This document shows, piece by piece, positions 48,164 to 56,997 of a stretch of 64,000 nucleotides of DNA. A program made the translations under genes and the position numbers. Origin of the DNA: Cytobacillus citreus (GTDB lineage Bacteria > Bacillota > Bacilli > Bacillales > Cytobacillaceae). Where the stretch lies: contig NZ_JAGYPM010000004.1 of NCBI RefSeq assembly GCF_018343665.1, forward strand, positions 250,343 to 314,342, given 5' to 3'. The notes below the pieces were generated by a model that saw only the letters and a list, made by a program, of their open reading frames with translations, searched no databases and was not told the origin of the DNA. How positions within the stretch are numbered: the first letter of the stretch is position 1; every line of letters begins with the position of its first letter.

Positions 48164-49783
48164 ATGTATAAAATGCTGTTAGTTGAAGATGAGCCTATTG
48201 TAAGGCTTGCTTTAAAGTCCTTGATAGATTGGAATAATTATGGTTTCGATGAGGTTTTAGAGGCATCTAATGGAAATAAAGCTTTAGAGATAATTAAAGC
48301 TAGAGGGGATATTGATATAGTCATAACAGACATTAATATGCCTGTTATGAATGGCATTGAGCTTATTGAGGAAAGTAGACGACTTGGCATTAATACTGAG
48401 TTTTTAGTGTTAAGTGCTTATGATGATTATTCACTTGTAAGAAGTGCCTTTAAGCTCGGAATAAATGATTATATTTTAAAAACAGAAATGGAACCGGATA
48501 AAATTCTTAAAATGGTTATGGCTGCTTTAGAGGACAAAAAAAGAAAAAAAGGTAGTAAAAATCAGAGTGTTAATAGAAATGAACTAGTTAGGAAATTAAT
48601 GGCTGGAGATTTTACCGAGAAGGATTTGGAGAATAGTGCATTAAGATTAAAAGGAGAAAATTATATTTGCTGTTCACTACTAATTGACAGTTTTAATATA
48701 GTTAAGAAAAGGTATGAGGATAATGATCTTAAGGAACTTATGAGTTCTGTAGAAAATGCTGTTATTCAACTGTTTGAAGTAGTAAATATGGGAGAAATTC
48801 TACCAATGTCTCCAGAAGAATATGGGATTATTTTAGCCTTCGACAATTCATATGTTAACTGTTTAAAGGAAAAACTTTCAGATATTTTAAATAAAATAAG
48901 AAATGCTCTTTTTAATTTTTTGAATATTGAAGTAACTGTTGGTATAAGTGAGGTTAGCAGCGATATTACAAAAATAAGCTCACTAATGGACGAAGCACAG
49001 AAAAATGCAAGATTTAGATTTATTTATGGCAAGGGAAAAAATATTTATCCTGAGAATGTTGAAGAGTTAAATAAGATAAAGAAAACTAAGAATTACAAAA
49101 TAACTCAACAAATATTTCTAGAAATGAGTAAGGACAATGGGCTTTTAGAAGCGTTGGATAGGTTAGATGAAGAAAAGTGTTTAGAAGAGATGAAAAGGGT
49201 TTTTCAGTTGAATGAACTATCTGGAGCAAGTGAAATAGAAAGCTTCTATATTTATTATTTAGAGATAGTATTAATGGTCATTTACTACATCATTAAGGAT
49301 GAAGAAGATAATCTTGAAGCTATTATTGGAGAAGATTTGGATTTTTATAGCGAAGTAAGAAAATTTGATACTAAATTAGAAATTGAGGAATGGATACTAA
49401 TGCTTCTAACAAGAGTTATTAATTCTTCAAGAAAAATAAACCAGAGGGGGAATGGGGCAATTAAAAAGGCAAAGGATTTTATTCATAAGAATTATGGTGA
49501 TAGAGTTACCCTAGATATGGTAAGTAAATCTATAGGCTTTAGTAAGGCATATTTCAGTAAAATTTTCACAGAAGAAACAGGGTATAACTTTACTACTTAT
49601 TTAACGAATATAAGGATAGAAAAGGCAAAGGAGTTTTTAGCTAAAACTGATATGAAGATATATGAGATATGTGATAAAATCGGTTATCCTAACATTGAAC
49701 ATTTCAGCAGAACCTTTAAAAAACATGTAGGCATTAGCCCTATGCAGTATAAAAATGACAGAATGAGGAGGTGTTCCGAATGA
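48164..49783 (+). CDS. YesN-type AraC-family response regulator
   Basis: 539 residues: receiver domain (1-125; D56 in VITDINMP), a long middle region (about 140-420) and a C-terminal AraC HTH pair (about 435-535) with GFSKAYFSKIFTEETGYNFTTYL and the second HTH IGYPNIEHFSRTFKKHVGISPMQYK. It is the partner of the upstream kinase and is expected to activate the importer genes behind it. Its stop overlaps the next start (ATGA). Same A+T-rich codon style as its neighbours. Confidence 0.91.
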   Translation: MYKMLLVEDEPIVRLALKSLIDWNNYGFDEVLEASNGNKALEIIKARGDIDIVITDINMPVMNGIELIEESRRLGINTEFLVLSAYDDYSLVRSAFKLGINDYILKTEMEPDKILKMVMAALEDKKRKKGSKNQSVNRNELVRKLMAGDFTEKDLENSALRLKGENYICCSLLIDSFNIVKKRYEDNDLKELMSSVENAVIQLFEVVNMGEILPMSPEEYGIILAFDNSYVNCLKEKLSDILNKIRNALFNFLNIEVTVGISEVSSDITKISSLMDEAQKNARFRFIYGKGKNIYPENVEELNKIKKTKNYKITQQIFLEMSKDNGLLEALDRLDEEKCLEEMKRVFQLNELSGASEIESFYIYYLEIVLMVIYYIIKDEEDNLEAIIGEDLDFYSEVRKFDTKLEIEEWILMLLTRVINSSRKINQRGNGAIKKAKDFIHKNYGDRVTLDMVSKSIGFSKAYFSKIFTEETGYNFTTYLTNIRIEKAKEFLAKTDMKIYEICDKIGYPNIEHFSRTFKKHVGISPMQYKNDRMRRCSE

Positions 49784-50379
49784 AAGGATTATTTAACTTT
49801 GATGGACCATTGTACAAGTTTTGTGTATTAGTTTATGAAACCTTTATGTTGAATTTATTATGGTTTATAGGAAGCTTGCCAATAGTTACAATTGGAGTTT
49901 CCACTTCTGCACTATATTATGTTTACGGAAAAAAGGTAAGAGAAAAAAGCTATAACATATATAGTGACTTTATTAAGGGATACAAAGAAAATTTTAAGCA
50001 AGCTTTACCTATAGGAGCAGTTATTACAATAGTTTTATCTTTCAGTATTTATAACATATTTAAATTAAATAATATGGGCAGTGCATATCTATGGCTTCAG
50101 GGCGTTCAACTATTTATTATCTTTCAAATACTACTTATAAGTGTTTTTATTTTCCCTTTAATTGCTAGGGTTAATATGAAGCTTATTGATTTACTAAAGA
50201 ATTCACTTATTTTAGCTTATAAGCACATAGTTAAAAGTACTACCTCTGTGGCACTCCTTATAGCACTAATATTGTTTACCATATATAAGCCTTCCTTTGT
50301 ATTATTTTTCGTTAGCTTTTATGCTCTAGTTTCCACCTATTTAATTGAGAAGGTACTTAAAAGATATATTAAAAACTAA
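49780..50379 (+). CDS. DUF624 (YesL-type) membrane protein, copy 2
   Basis: About 199 residues, four to five helices, N-terminus GLFNFDGPLYKFCVLVYETFMLNLLWFIGSLP of DUF624. ATG at 49780 follows AGGAGGTG and overlaps the regulator stop by 4 bp. It is only distantly like the copy at 34606, so this is not a recent duplicate. Associated with the importer downstream. Confidence 0.86.
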   Translation: MKGLFNFDGPLYKFCVLVYETFMLNLLWFIGSLPIVTIGVSTSALYYVYGKKVREKSYNIYSDFIKGYKENFKQALPIGAVITIVLSFSIYNIFKLNNMGSAYLWLQGVQLFIIFQILLISVFIFPLIARVNMKLIDLLKNSLILAYKHIVKSTTSVALLIALILFTIYKPSFVLFFVSFYALVSTYLIEKVLKRYIKN

Positions 50380-50463
50380 ACCTAGTAATAAAAACACCTG
50401 TACTTTTGCGAGGGCACTGAAAAATCTCCGGTTTTTAAAGGGGCACTTTATCGCACAACCCAA

Positions 50464-50514
50464 AAAAGACGACTTAAAAATTCACATATGTGAAAATTGA
50501 GTCGTCTTTTTCAA
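50464..50514. terminator. Extended palindromic terminator
   Basis: AAAAGACGACT and AGTCGTCTTTTT arms continue into an inner TTCACATATGTGAA palindrome. It separates the regulator operon from the binding-protein gene. The rest of the gap 50380-50711 has a promoter-like A+T stretch before 50712. Confidence 0.85.
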
Positions 50515-50711
50515 TCTTAGGGGGGCTATTTTGTCCTAATCATGTTCAATAACCTTGACAGTTTCGTTCATATCAGGAGACTTCCTGGACCACAATTATG
50601 TAAGTTTAAATTAAGAGGATAATATAAATCAAAGAAACATTAAAAAATATCATTCAATTAAATTGTAAAAATATTTAAAATATTATTATATAGTGTAAAG
50701 GGGGAAAAAAA

Positions 50712-51995
50712 GTGGTTAAAAAGAAAATATTTAAAAAATTAACCTTAGCTTTAGTAGGAGCAACACTACTAAGCACCATTGCTGTAGGGTGCTCAAATGC
50801 AAATAGCACATCAACAGATAGCGATAAAAAGGTAACACTGAAAATCGCTCTTTGGGGCGATGACGAGTATAAGTATATGTCAGAAACTAATAAGATTGCA
50901 GATGCTTATAAAAAGGAGCATCCTAATGTAACTTTAGAAATAGAAAAAATTGCACCAAAAGAATATGATAATACAATGAAAATTAGAAGTTCAGCAGGTC
51001 AGTTACCAGATGTATTTCCAGTTAGACAAGCAAATCTTTCACTTTACGCAGATATTATGGTACCTCTAAATGAATTAAAGGCAACTGAAAACAATTTATA
51101 TGCTAAGGAAACGATGATTAAAGGAAATGTAATAGGGTTACCGGAAGCAGTATTTAATGAATTTGTTTTTTACAACAAGAACATTTTCCAAGAATACAAT
51201 TTAGAAATACCTAAGACTTGGGATGAGTTTATAAAGGTTTGTCAAACAATAAAAGATGGTAAGAAATATACACCACTTGCATTGGGCTTAAAGGATTCTT
51301 GGGTAAATTATCCATTAAATGAATATATGCCAATGCTTGAAGCAGGAGATGGACAATACTACAACAAGATGGCTAGCAAGGATGATCCTTTTACAAAAGG
51401 AGAGCCATTCTACAATGCATATACAAAGATTCAAAAATTATATGATGCTAAGGTTTCGGGAGATGATCCATTAGGATATGGTTGGGATCAGCAAAGAGCA
51501 ATGTTTGTAGCCGGAAAAGCTGGTATGTTAGCAGCTGGCTCCTGGTATAAGAGTGATTACATCACAAATGGTGGTAAGGAAGAGAACTTAGGAGTTTTCT
51601 TATTACCGACAAGGAATACTACTAGCGATCCATTCTACACTACTGCAATGACTGAATTCTTCTGGGGAGTTCCTAAAACTAGTAAAAATCAAAAGGAAGC
51701 AAAAGAATTCCTTGAATGGTTCTTTGGTGATTATTATACACAACTTGCTACTACTACTAATATTAAGCCTACAATGAAAGGTGTAAGTTATAATGATGAA
51801 TTCTTTGCTCAAGCCTTTGAAGATGTTGATGCTGAGCCAGTAACAATTTTCTATGATGATAATTATAACAAGGTAATGAATGCCATGAAATTTGATGTTA
51901 AGGGCATAGGACAACAGATGGTGGCAGGAAAAAATAGTTTAGATTCTATAATGAAAGATTTAAATGCACAATGGAAAAAAGCAAGAGGTAACTAA
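50712..51995 (+). CDS. CUT1-family sugar-binding lipoprotein
   Basis: 427 residues. Lipoprotein signal peptide with lipobox IAVGC (Cys27), then the two-lobed family-1 binding protein (TLKIALWGDDEYKYM, MEIEKIAPKEYDNTM region, ANKTWDEF-like PKTWDEFIKVC). GTG start after AAAGGGGGA. It works with the permeases at 52080 and 52966. The shorter length and sequence set it apart from the LplA type at 32913, so the two importers are likely to take different sugars. Hairpin downstream. Confidence 0.9.
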   Translation: MVKKKIFKKLTLALVGATLLSTIAVGCSNANSTSTDSDKKVTLKIALWGDDEYKYMSETNKIADAYKKEHPNVTLEIEKIAPKEYDNTMKIRSSAGQLPDVFPVRQANLSLYADIMVPLNELKATENNLYAKETMIKGNVIGLPEAVFNEFVFYNKNIFQEYNLEIPKTWDEFIKVCQTIKDGKKYTPLALGLKDSWVNYPLNEYMPMLEAGDGQYYNKMASKDDPFTKGEPFYNAYTKIQKLYDAKVSGDDPLGYGWDQQRAMFVAGKAGMLAAGSWYKSDYITNGGKEENLGVFLLPTRNTTSDPFYTTAMTEFFWGVPKTSKNQKEAKEFLEWFFGDYYTQLATTTNIKPTMKGVSYNDEFFAQAFEDVDAEPVTIFYDDNYNKVMNAMKFDVKGIGQQMVAGKNSLDSIMKDLNAQWKKARGN

Positions 51996-52016
51996 AAAGT
52001 AAAATAATTAATTTTA

Positions 52017-52056
52017 AGAAGAATAAGGTGCCTTTAGCTACTTTATTCTTCTTTTA
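52017..52056 (+). terminator. Hairpin between binding protein and permeases
   Basis: AAGAAGAATAAGGTG pairs imperfectly with TACTTTATTCTTCTT and is followed by TTT. As after the other binding-protein gene, this probably reduces permease expression relative to the binding protein. Confidence 0.7.
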
Positions 52057-52079
52057 ATTAGCAGGCAAGGAGTCGGGGT

Positions 52080-52961
52080 ATGTTTAAAAAAAATGATTTA
52101 AAGATGCAGAAGAACTTTGTGCTAGTTACTTTTTTATTTATTCCCACTATTTTAATAAGTTTATTTATGATATATCCATTAATAAATCTAGTAGTAATAA
52201 GCTTTACAAGCTGGGATGGACTGAGTCCTACAAAAACCTTTGTGGGATTAACAAATTTCAAGAAAATAATATTTGATTCACCTGAGGTATGGGTATCGCT
52301 GAAAAATAACGGTGTATATTTTGTGGGACATTTGATTTTTATACCTATTGAATTATTTATAGCATTTTTATTAGACAAAAGAGTGAGATTCAGTAAGATG
52401 TTCAAAACTATTACATTTTTACCTTATATTATTAACACAGTTGCAGTTGCATGTATGTTTATGTTCCTTTTTAGCTCACAAGATGGAGTATTAAATAGTA
52501 TGCTGCAGTTTTTTCATATGGATAAAATAGGATGGCTTAGCGACTCGGAAATTGTTAATTATTCTCTTACTGGAGTTTCTCTATGGAAATTTTCTGGTAT
52601 CCATATAATCCTTTTTTTAGCGGCATTTCAATCCCTTCCAACGGACATGATTGAAGCATCTATTATTGATGGAGCAAGTACCTTTAAACAGTTTTATCAC
52701 ATTGTATTACCAAATATAAAGCCTGTTATTGAAATAGTATTATTTTTGAACATAAGAGGCGCATTGCAGATATTTGATATTCCTTATGTTATGACTGGCG
52801 GTGGTCCAAATCATGCTAGTGAAACTTTTACAGTACAAACAATAAATACAGCCTTTCAATATCAAAATTTTGGATTAGCCTGTGCAATGGCAATTGTATT
52901 GATGATCATCATAATAATTTTCTCCATTATTCAAAAAAAATTATTTAACTTAAAGGGGTGA
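52080..52961 (+). CDS. CUT1 ABC importer permease (MalF type)
   Basis: 293 residues, six helices, EAA loop IEASIIDGASTFKQFYHIVLP. RBS AAGGAG before ATG at 52080. Partner of the next gene 4 bp downstream. A+T-rich codon use. No ATPase gene nearby; a shared MsmX-type ATPase elsewhere is expected. Confidence 0.9.
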   Translation: MFKKNDLKMQKNFVLVTFLFIPTILISLFMIYPLINLVVISFTSWDGLSPTKTFVGLTNFKKIIFDSPEVWVSLKNNGVYFVGHLIFIPIELFIAFLLDKRVRFSKMFKTITFLPYIINTVAVACMFMFLFSSQDGVLNSMLQFFHMDKIGWLSDSEIVNYSLTGVSLWKFSGIHIILFLAAFQSLPTDMIEASIIDGASTFKQFYHIVLPNIKPVIEIVLFLNIRGALQIFDIPYVMTGGGPNHASETFTVQTINTAFQYQNFGLACAMAIVLMIIIIIFSIIQKKLFNLKG

Positions 52962-52965
52962 GGCA

Positions 52966-53844
52966 ATGGAAGCTAACTTAGAAATCAAAAAGGAAACCAC
53001 TATTAATATGTCAAGGAGATCTGGCAGTGTAGGAGGAGTACTAAAAATACTACTATTTATATTTATATCAGCTTTAGTCATTTTGCCAATACTAATTACA
53101 GTTTTTGCATCATTTAAAAGCTTACCTCAGATCGGTTCAGAATCAGCACTTAAACCACCTACTAGTCTTAATTTTGACAATTATAAAGAGGTTCTTAAAA
53201 GTACAAATGTGTTTATTGCATTTAAAAATTCCACGATATTGGTTGTAGCTTCAGTTGTTATAAATTCTTTACTTAGCACGATGGTTGCATATTGTTTAAC
53301 TAGATTTGATTTCAAGTTAAAAAAAGTATACTTTGCAATATTCCTAGTTGGATTAATAATACCAGGTATTGTTACTGAAATATCAAGATTTGGATTAATG
53401 ACTAATATTCATGTATATGACACTCTTTTAGCACCTATACTCATATATGCCGGTGCAGATTTAATGCAAATATACATTTATAAACAGTTTTTAGAGCAGA
53501 TACCGGTTTCAGTAGATGAAAGTGCCATGATGGATGGAGCATCATATTTTACAATTTACTGGCGAATAATTTTTCCTATGGTAATTCCTGCAACAGCTAC
53601 TTTAGGCATACTTAAAGCTGTTGATGTTTTAAATGACATGTATATACCATTTTTATATATGCCAGGAGTGGAGAATAGAACTTTAAGTACTTTACTTCTT
53701 AATTGTATACAAGATCCTAGAACGTCTTCCATTCCAATGCTAAGTGCAGCAGCGGTTATCGTTATGATTCCAACTATATTAATCTACTTTATATTCCAGA
53801 AATATATTTTTAGTGGAATAGCAGCAGGTGCTGTGAAGGAATAG
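52966..53844 (+). CDS. CUT1 ABC importer permease (MalG type)
   Basis: 292 residues, six helices after a 25-residue cytoplasmic tail, EAA loop VDESAMMDGASYFTIYWRIIFP. Last gene of the A+T-rich block; the second GH35 gene follows 129 bp later and has a different, less A+T-rich codon style. Confidence 0.9.
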   Translation: MEANLEIKKETTINMSRRSGSVGGVLKILLFIFISALVILPILITVFASFKSLPQIGSESALKPPTSLNFDNYKEVLKSTNVFIAFKNSTILVVASVVINSLLSTMVAYCLTRFDFKLKKVYFAIFLVGLIIPGIVTEISRFGLMTNIHVYDTLLAPILIYAGADLMQIYIYKQFLEQIPVSVDESAMMDGASYFTIYWRIIFPMVIPATATLGILKAVDVLNDMYIPFLYMPGVENRTLSTLLLNCIQDPRTSSIPMLSAAAVIVMIPTILIYFIFQKYIFSGIAAGAVKE

Positions 53845-53973
53845 TGATGGTACTATCCATCAAAGGAATGAATAAAGGGTTTAATCATAAGGTGAAGTTA
53901 GAGGTGTAGCTGCACTTATATTTGATAGGAAAGTTATCCTTTCCTATCGGCTAAAAATTTTGGAGGGAAATCA

Positions 53974-56550
53974 ATGATTACTTATGACCAAAAAAGCTGG
54001 AAAATTAATAATGAAAGAATCTTTATCCTATCTGCTGCTATCCACTATTTCCGCCTTCCAAAGGCAGAGTGGAGCGATGTCTTAGATAAGGCGAAAGCAG
54101 GGGGCTGCAATACAATCGAAACGTACATCTCTTGGAATTTTCATGAAATGAATGAAGGGGAATGGGATTTCTCTGGCGACAAGGATTTAGCACATTTTTT
54201 TGAGCTATGCGCTGACAAAGGATTATATGTGATTGCGAGACCAGGGCCATATATTTGTGCGGAATGGGATTTTGGCGGATTTCCTTGGTGGCTCTCTACG
54301 AAAAAGGGGATTCAATATCGTTCCAATGAACCTATCTTTTTACAATATGTAGATAAATATTTTGATCAGGTCATACCAATCATTGATGACTTCCAGTTAA
54401 CGAAAAATGGGACAGTCATTATGGTCCAGGTAGAAAACGAATTCCAGGCATTTGGTAAACCTGACAAACAGTATATGGAAAGCTTGCGGGACGGTATGAT
54501 GGCGAGGGGCATTGACGTACCATTTGTTACATGCTACGGAGCCGTGGATGGTGCTGTGGAGTTCCGTAATTTTTGGTCGCATGCCAAACACGCCGCTAAT
54601 ATCTTAGATGAACGGTTTGCCAATCAACCAAAAGGGGTTATGGAGTTTTGGATTGGCTGGTTTGAACATTGGGGCGGTAATAAAGCGGATCAAAAAACAC
54701 CCGAGCAGCTTGAACGTGAGTGTTACCAGCTGTTAAGGAATGGATTCACGGCCATCAACTATTACATGTATTTTGGCGGCACCAATTTTGACCATTGGGG
54801 TGGCAGGACAGGTGGAGAACAGATTTTTTCCACGACATCGTATGATTATGATGTCGCCATTGATGAATATTTACAGCCAACAAGAAAATATGAGGTATTA
54901 AAAAGATTTCATTCATTTACTAAGTGGCTCGAACCGGTATTCACAAATGCAGAACAAACGGGTATGGATTTAAAGCTTCCTAGTGATATAAAATCTCAAC
55001 GGGTCGTCAGTCCTCATGGTGAAGTGATATTTATTGAGAATGATAGACAGGAAAGAGTTCAATCACAGGCTTTACTTGATGGTGAAATCGTTCCGTTTAC
55101 GATTGAGGCGAATGCAATTTTACCAATTGTCCTTCATGTGAATGTAGGAAATAGTTTTACCATTAAAAAACTTACTGGCCAGACGACAGGGTTCGAATCC
55201 AATCAGGCGGTCATTTATCATGAGGAGGGTCAACGCTCATTCTTAAAATTACAGCTTAATAGAAAGGCTGAAATACATTGTCCAATGCCAAACCGCTTTG
55301 AAATCGGTGAAGATGGTATGGTTGTGTTTTATTTATTTCATGGAAGCCTGCCACAAACCGTTCAGCTTTCATTTGAAGATGGTACCAGCTATTCGATTCA
55401 AGTGGTTTCAAGAAAATCTTTAGAAAAATCGGTTCCTCATTTGGAAAAGTGCTCAGCAAATTATCCATTACATTGGGAAGCGGCAGATGAAAAGCTTTGT
55501 TTTTTAAGCGGAAACGTGAAAGAGGCTGATAAACCGCTTGATTTTAGCAGCTTCGGACAGTTTAGTGGGTATTTAGGTTATGAAAGTGAATTTTATGCTG
55601 AGGAAACGAAGGATACGACGATTGTTTTTTCGAGAATCGAGGATCCCGTCATGGTCTTCTGTAATGGTCAATATGTCGGCAAGCTTAGTATGATTGGGGC
55701 TGCAGCTATTGAGGTTCCTGTTAAAAAAGGGAAAAATATACTAACATGCCTTGTCCAGAATATGGGAAGATACAATTATTCTCAAGCCATCGGTGAACCA
55801 AAAGGGATGAGTGAAGCGCCTGCACTAAATGGAAAGTATTTATCAATAAGGGAAGGATGGCTGGTTGAAGGGTGCGGTGTACGTCATCATTTATCCAATA
55901 TTCCGAAAATTGAAGGGCGAATTGGGTTTTTAAGATCATTCATGAATCAGGGTTATGACCGTGCAATTCTGGTTGGTGAGGGAGTTTCACGAGTTCAGGT
56001 GAATGGAAGGTCAGTAAAAATGTTGATGGAAAGTCAAACGGCTTGGTCAAGAGGCAGTGCTGTATACGGGGTTGCGGATATTAGCGTTGCCTTAAAGCAG
56101 GGAGAGAATGTATTAGATTTAGATGTTCAGAATATTTCTAGTATTGGCCGGTTTGATCTCTATTTATTTAAGGAAGGGGAGCAAATTAGCAACTGGAAAA
56201 CAAAATCATTTGCTCAGCTAGAAGAGGAAAAGGAATGGACAGTTGTGGATCCGCAAACGATTTCTCCACGCTGGTATAAAAGTTCTTTCGACTGGAAGCC
56301 AGAAAACGGTCCGATTGTAAAAGTTCGGTTAGATGGTATGAACAAAGGGTGTTTTTGGGTTAATGGCCAATGTTTAGGTCGTTACTGGAACATAGGCCCA
56401 CAGGAGGAATATAAGATTCCAGCATCCTTGCTAACTAAACAGAATGAGATTGTCATTTTTGATGAAGAAGGTCTGAACCCAGAACATGTGGTTATTCAAT
56501 CTTACATTCCATTGGTAAAGTCAGAAAAAAAGGAGTTTGTCACTAATTGA
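53974..56550 (+). CDS. GH35 beta-galactosidase, copy 2
   Basis: 858 residues. Same architecture as copy 1, with acid/base E156 and nucleophile E224 conserved. The barrel differs at only about a dozen of the first 300 residues; the C-terminal domains differ more, and the last residues (SEKKEFVTN) are unique. The upstream GGAGGG and about 20 bp match copy 1. No signal peptide. Two near-identical enzymes may differ slightly in substrate, or this may be a dosage effect. No clear terminator follows. Confidence 0.9.
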   Translation: MITYDQKSWKINNERIFILSAAIHYFRLPKAEWSDVLDKAKAGGCNTIETYISWNFHEMNEGEWDFSGDKDLAHFFELCADKGLYVIARPGPYICAEWDFGGFPWWLSTKKGIQYRSNEPIFLQYVDKYFDQVIPIIDDFQLTKNGTVIMVQVENEFQAFGKPDKQYMESLRDGMMARGIDVPFVTCYGAVDGAVEFRNFWSHAKHAANILDERFANQPKGVMEFWIGWFEHWGGNKADQKTPEQLERECYQLLRNGFTAINYYMYFGGTNFDHWGGRTGGEQIFSTTSYDYDVAIDEYLQPTRKYEVLKRFHSFTKWLEPVFTNAEQTGMDLKLPSDIKSQRVVSPHGEVIFIENDRQERVQSQALLDGEIVPFTIEANAILPIVLHVNVGNSFTIKKLTGQTTGFESNQAVIYHEEGQRSFLKLQLNRKAEIHCPMPNRFEIGEDGMVVFYLFHGSLPQTVQLSFEDGTSYSIQVVSRKSLEKSVPHLEKCSANYPLHWEAADEKLCFLSGNVKEADKPLDFSSFGQFSGYLGYESEFYAEETKDTTIVFSRIEDPVMVFCNGQYVGKLSMIGAAAIEVPVKKGKNILTCLVQNMGRYNYSQAIGEPKGMSEAPALNGKYLSIREGWLVEGCGVRHHLSNIPKIEGRIGFLRSFMNQGYDRAILVGEGVSRVQVNGRSVKMLMESQTAWSRGSAVYGVADISVALKQGENVLDLDVQNISSIGRFDLYLFKEGEQISNWKTKSFAQLEEEKEWTVVDPQTISPRWYKSSFDWKPENGPIVKVRLDGMNKGCFWVNGQCLGRYWNIGPQEEYKIPASLLTKQNEIVIFDEEGLNPEHVVIQSYIPLVKSEKKEFVTN

Positions 56551-56705
56551 CTATTTTTCGGAATATGTTGATACATGGTCATATGGCCGAGTCGCGAAAG
56601 AGGATTGGCGGAATAGAAGAAATTATTGTCGTGAAATAAATAGGATAATCGAATAATAAAGAAATGATCGCCATCAATCGGAATGAAAACATTTAACTTG
56701 TTGGG

Positions 56706-56733
56706 TTGACACTACAAGTGACAGTGGTATAAT
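56706..56733 (+). promoter_or_regulatory. Promoter of the GalNAc catabolic operon
   Basis: TTGACA-N16-TATAAT. ACTTGT before -35 and ACAAGT in the spacer frame the -35 box, and GTGGTATAAT matches the GntR-gene promoter at 27101. A very good sigma-A promoter likely under control of that GntR protein. Confidence 0.8.
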
Positions 56734-56746
56734 TTATTTATTACGA

Positions 56747-56765
56747 CTTGTACCAACAACCCATC
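56747..56765. promoter_or_regulatory. 19-bp element in the operon leader
   Basis: CTTGTACCAACAACCCATC, 13 bp after the -10 box; 18 of 19 bases match 28228-28246. TTGTACCA is nearly the complement of the TGGTATAA over -10, so a dimeric repressor could span the two. Confidence 0.7.
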
Positions 56766-56817
56766 TTTTTCTGTGATATATTTTTAACATGCCTTTTTAA
56801 AAGGGGAGGATTGAGAA

Positions 56818-56904
56818 ATGCGGGAACCGTGTTTCACTTCCGAGAAGCATAGTCAGATAGGCGTCATGTGGAAAACAGTTACAGAGGCTAGTAATCTCGC
56901 ATAA
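56818..56904 (+). CDS. Possible 28-residue leader peptide
   Basis: ATG 6 bp after AAGGGGAGG opens a 28-codon frame ending TAA, 93 bp before the ROK kinase gene. No family. The strong ribosome site is the only reason to call it. It could be a leader peptide of the operon or a remnant. Confidence 0.35.
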   Translation: MREPCFTSEKHSQIGVMWKTVTEASNLA

Positions 56905-56997
56905 GGCTATTGCCTGGGTGAAAGTAGGAAAAAGTTAAAGAAGTGCTGTGAAGCGCTGCTCATAAAATAGAAAATTGATTGTTGAGGCGGAGAAAAA

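Noticed and set aside
50400-50460. Possible remnant of an insertion-sequence end (GAGGGCACTGAAAAA... and GGGGCACTTTA)
   Set aside because: Resembles an IS end from memory, but there is no transposase, partner end or target duplication to support it.
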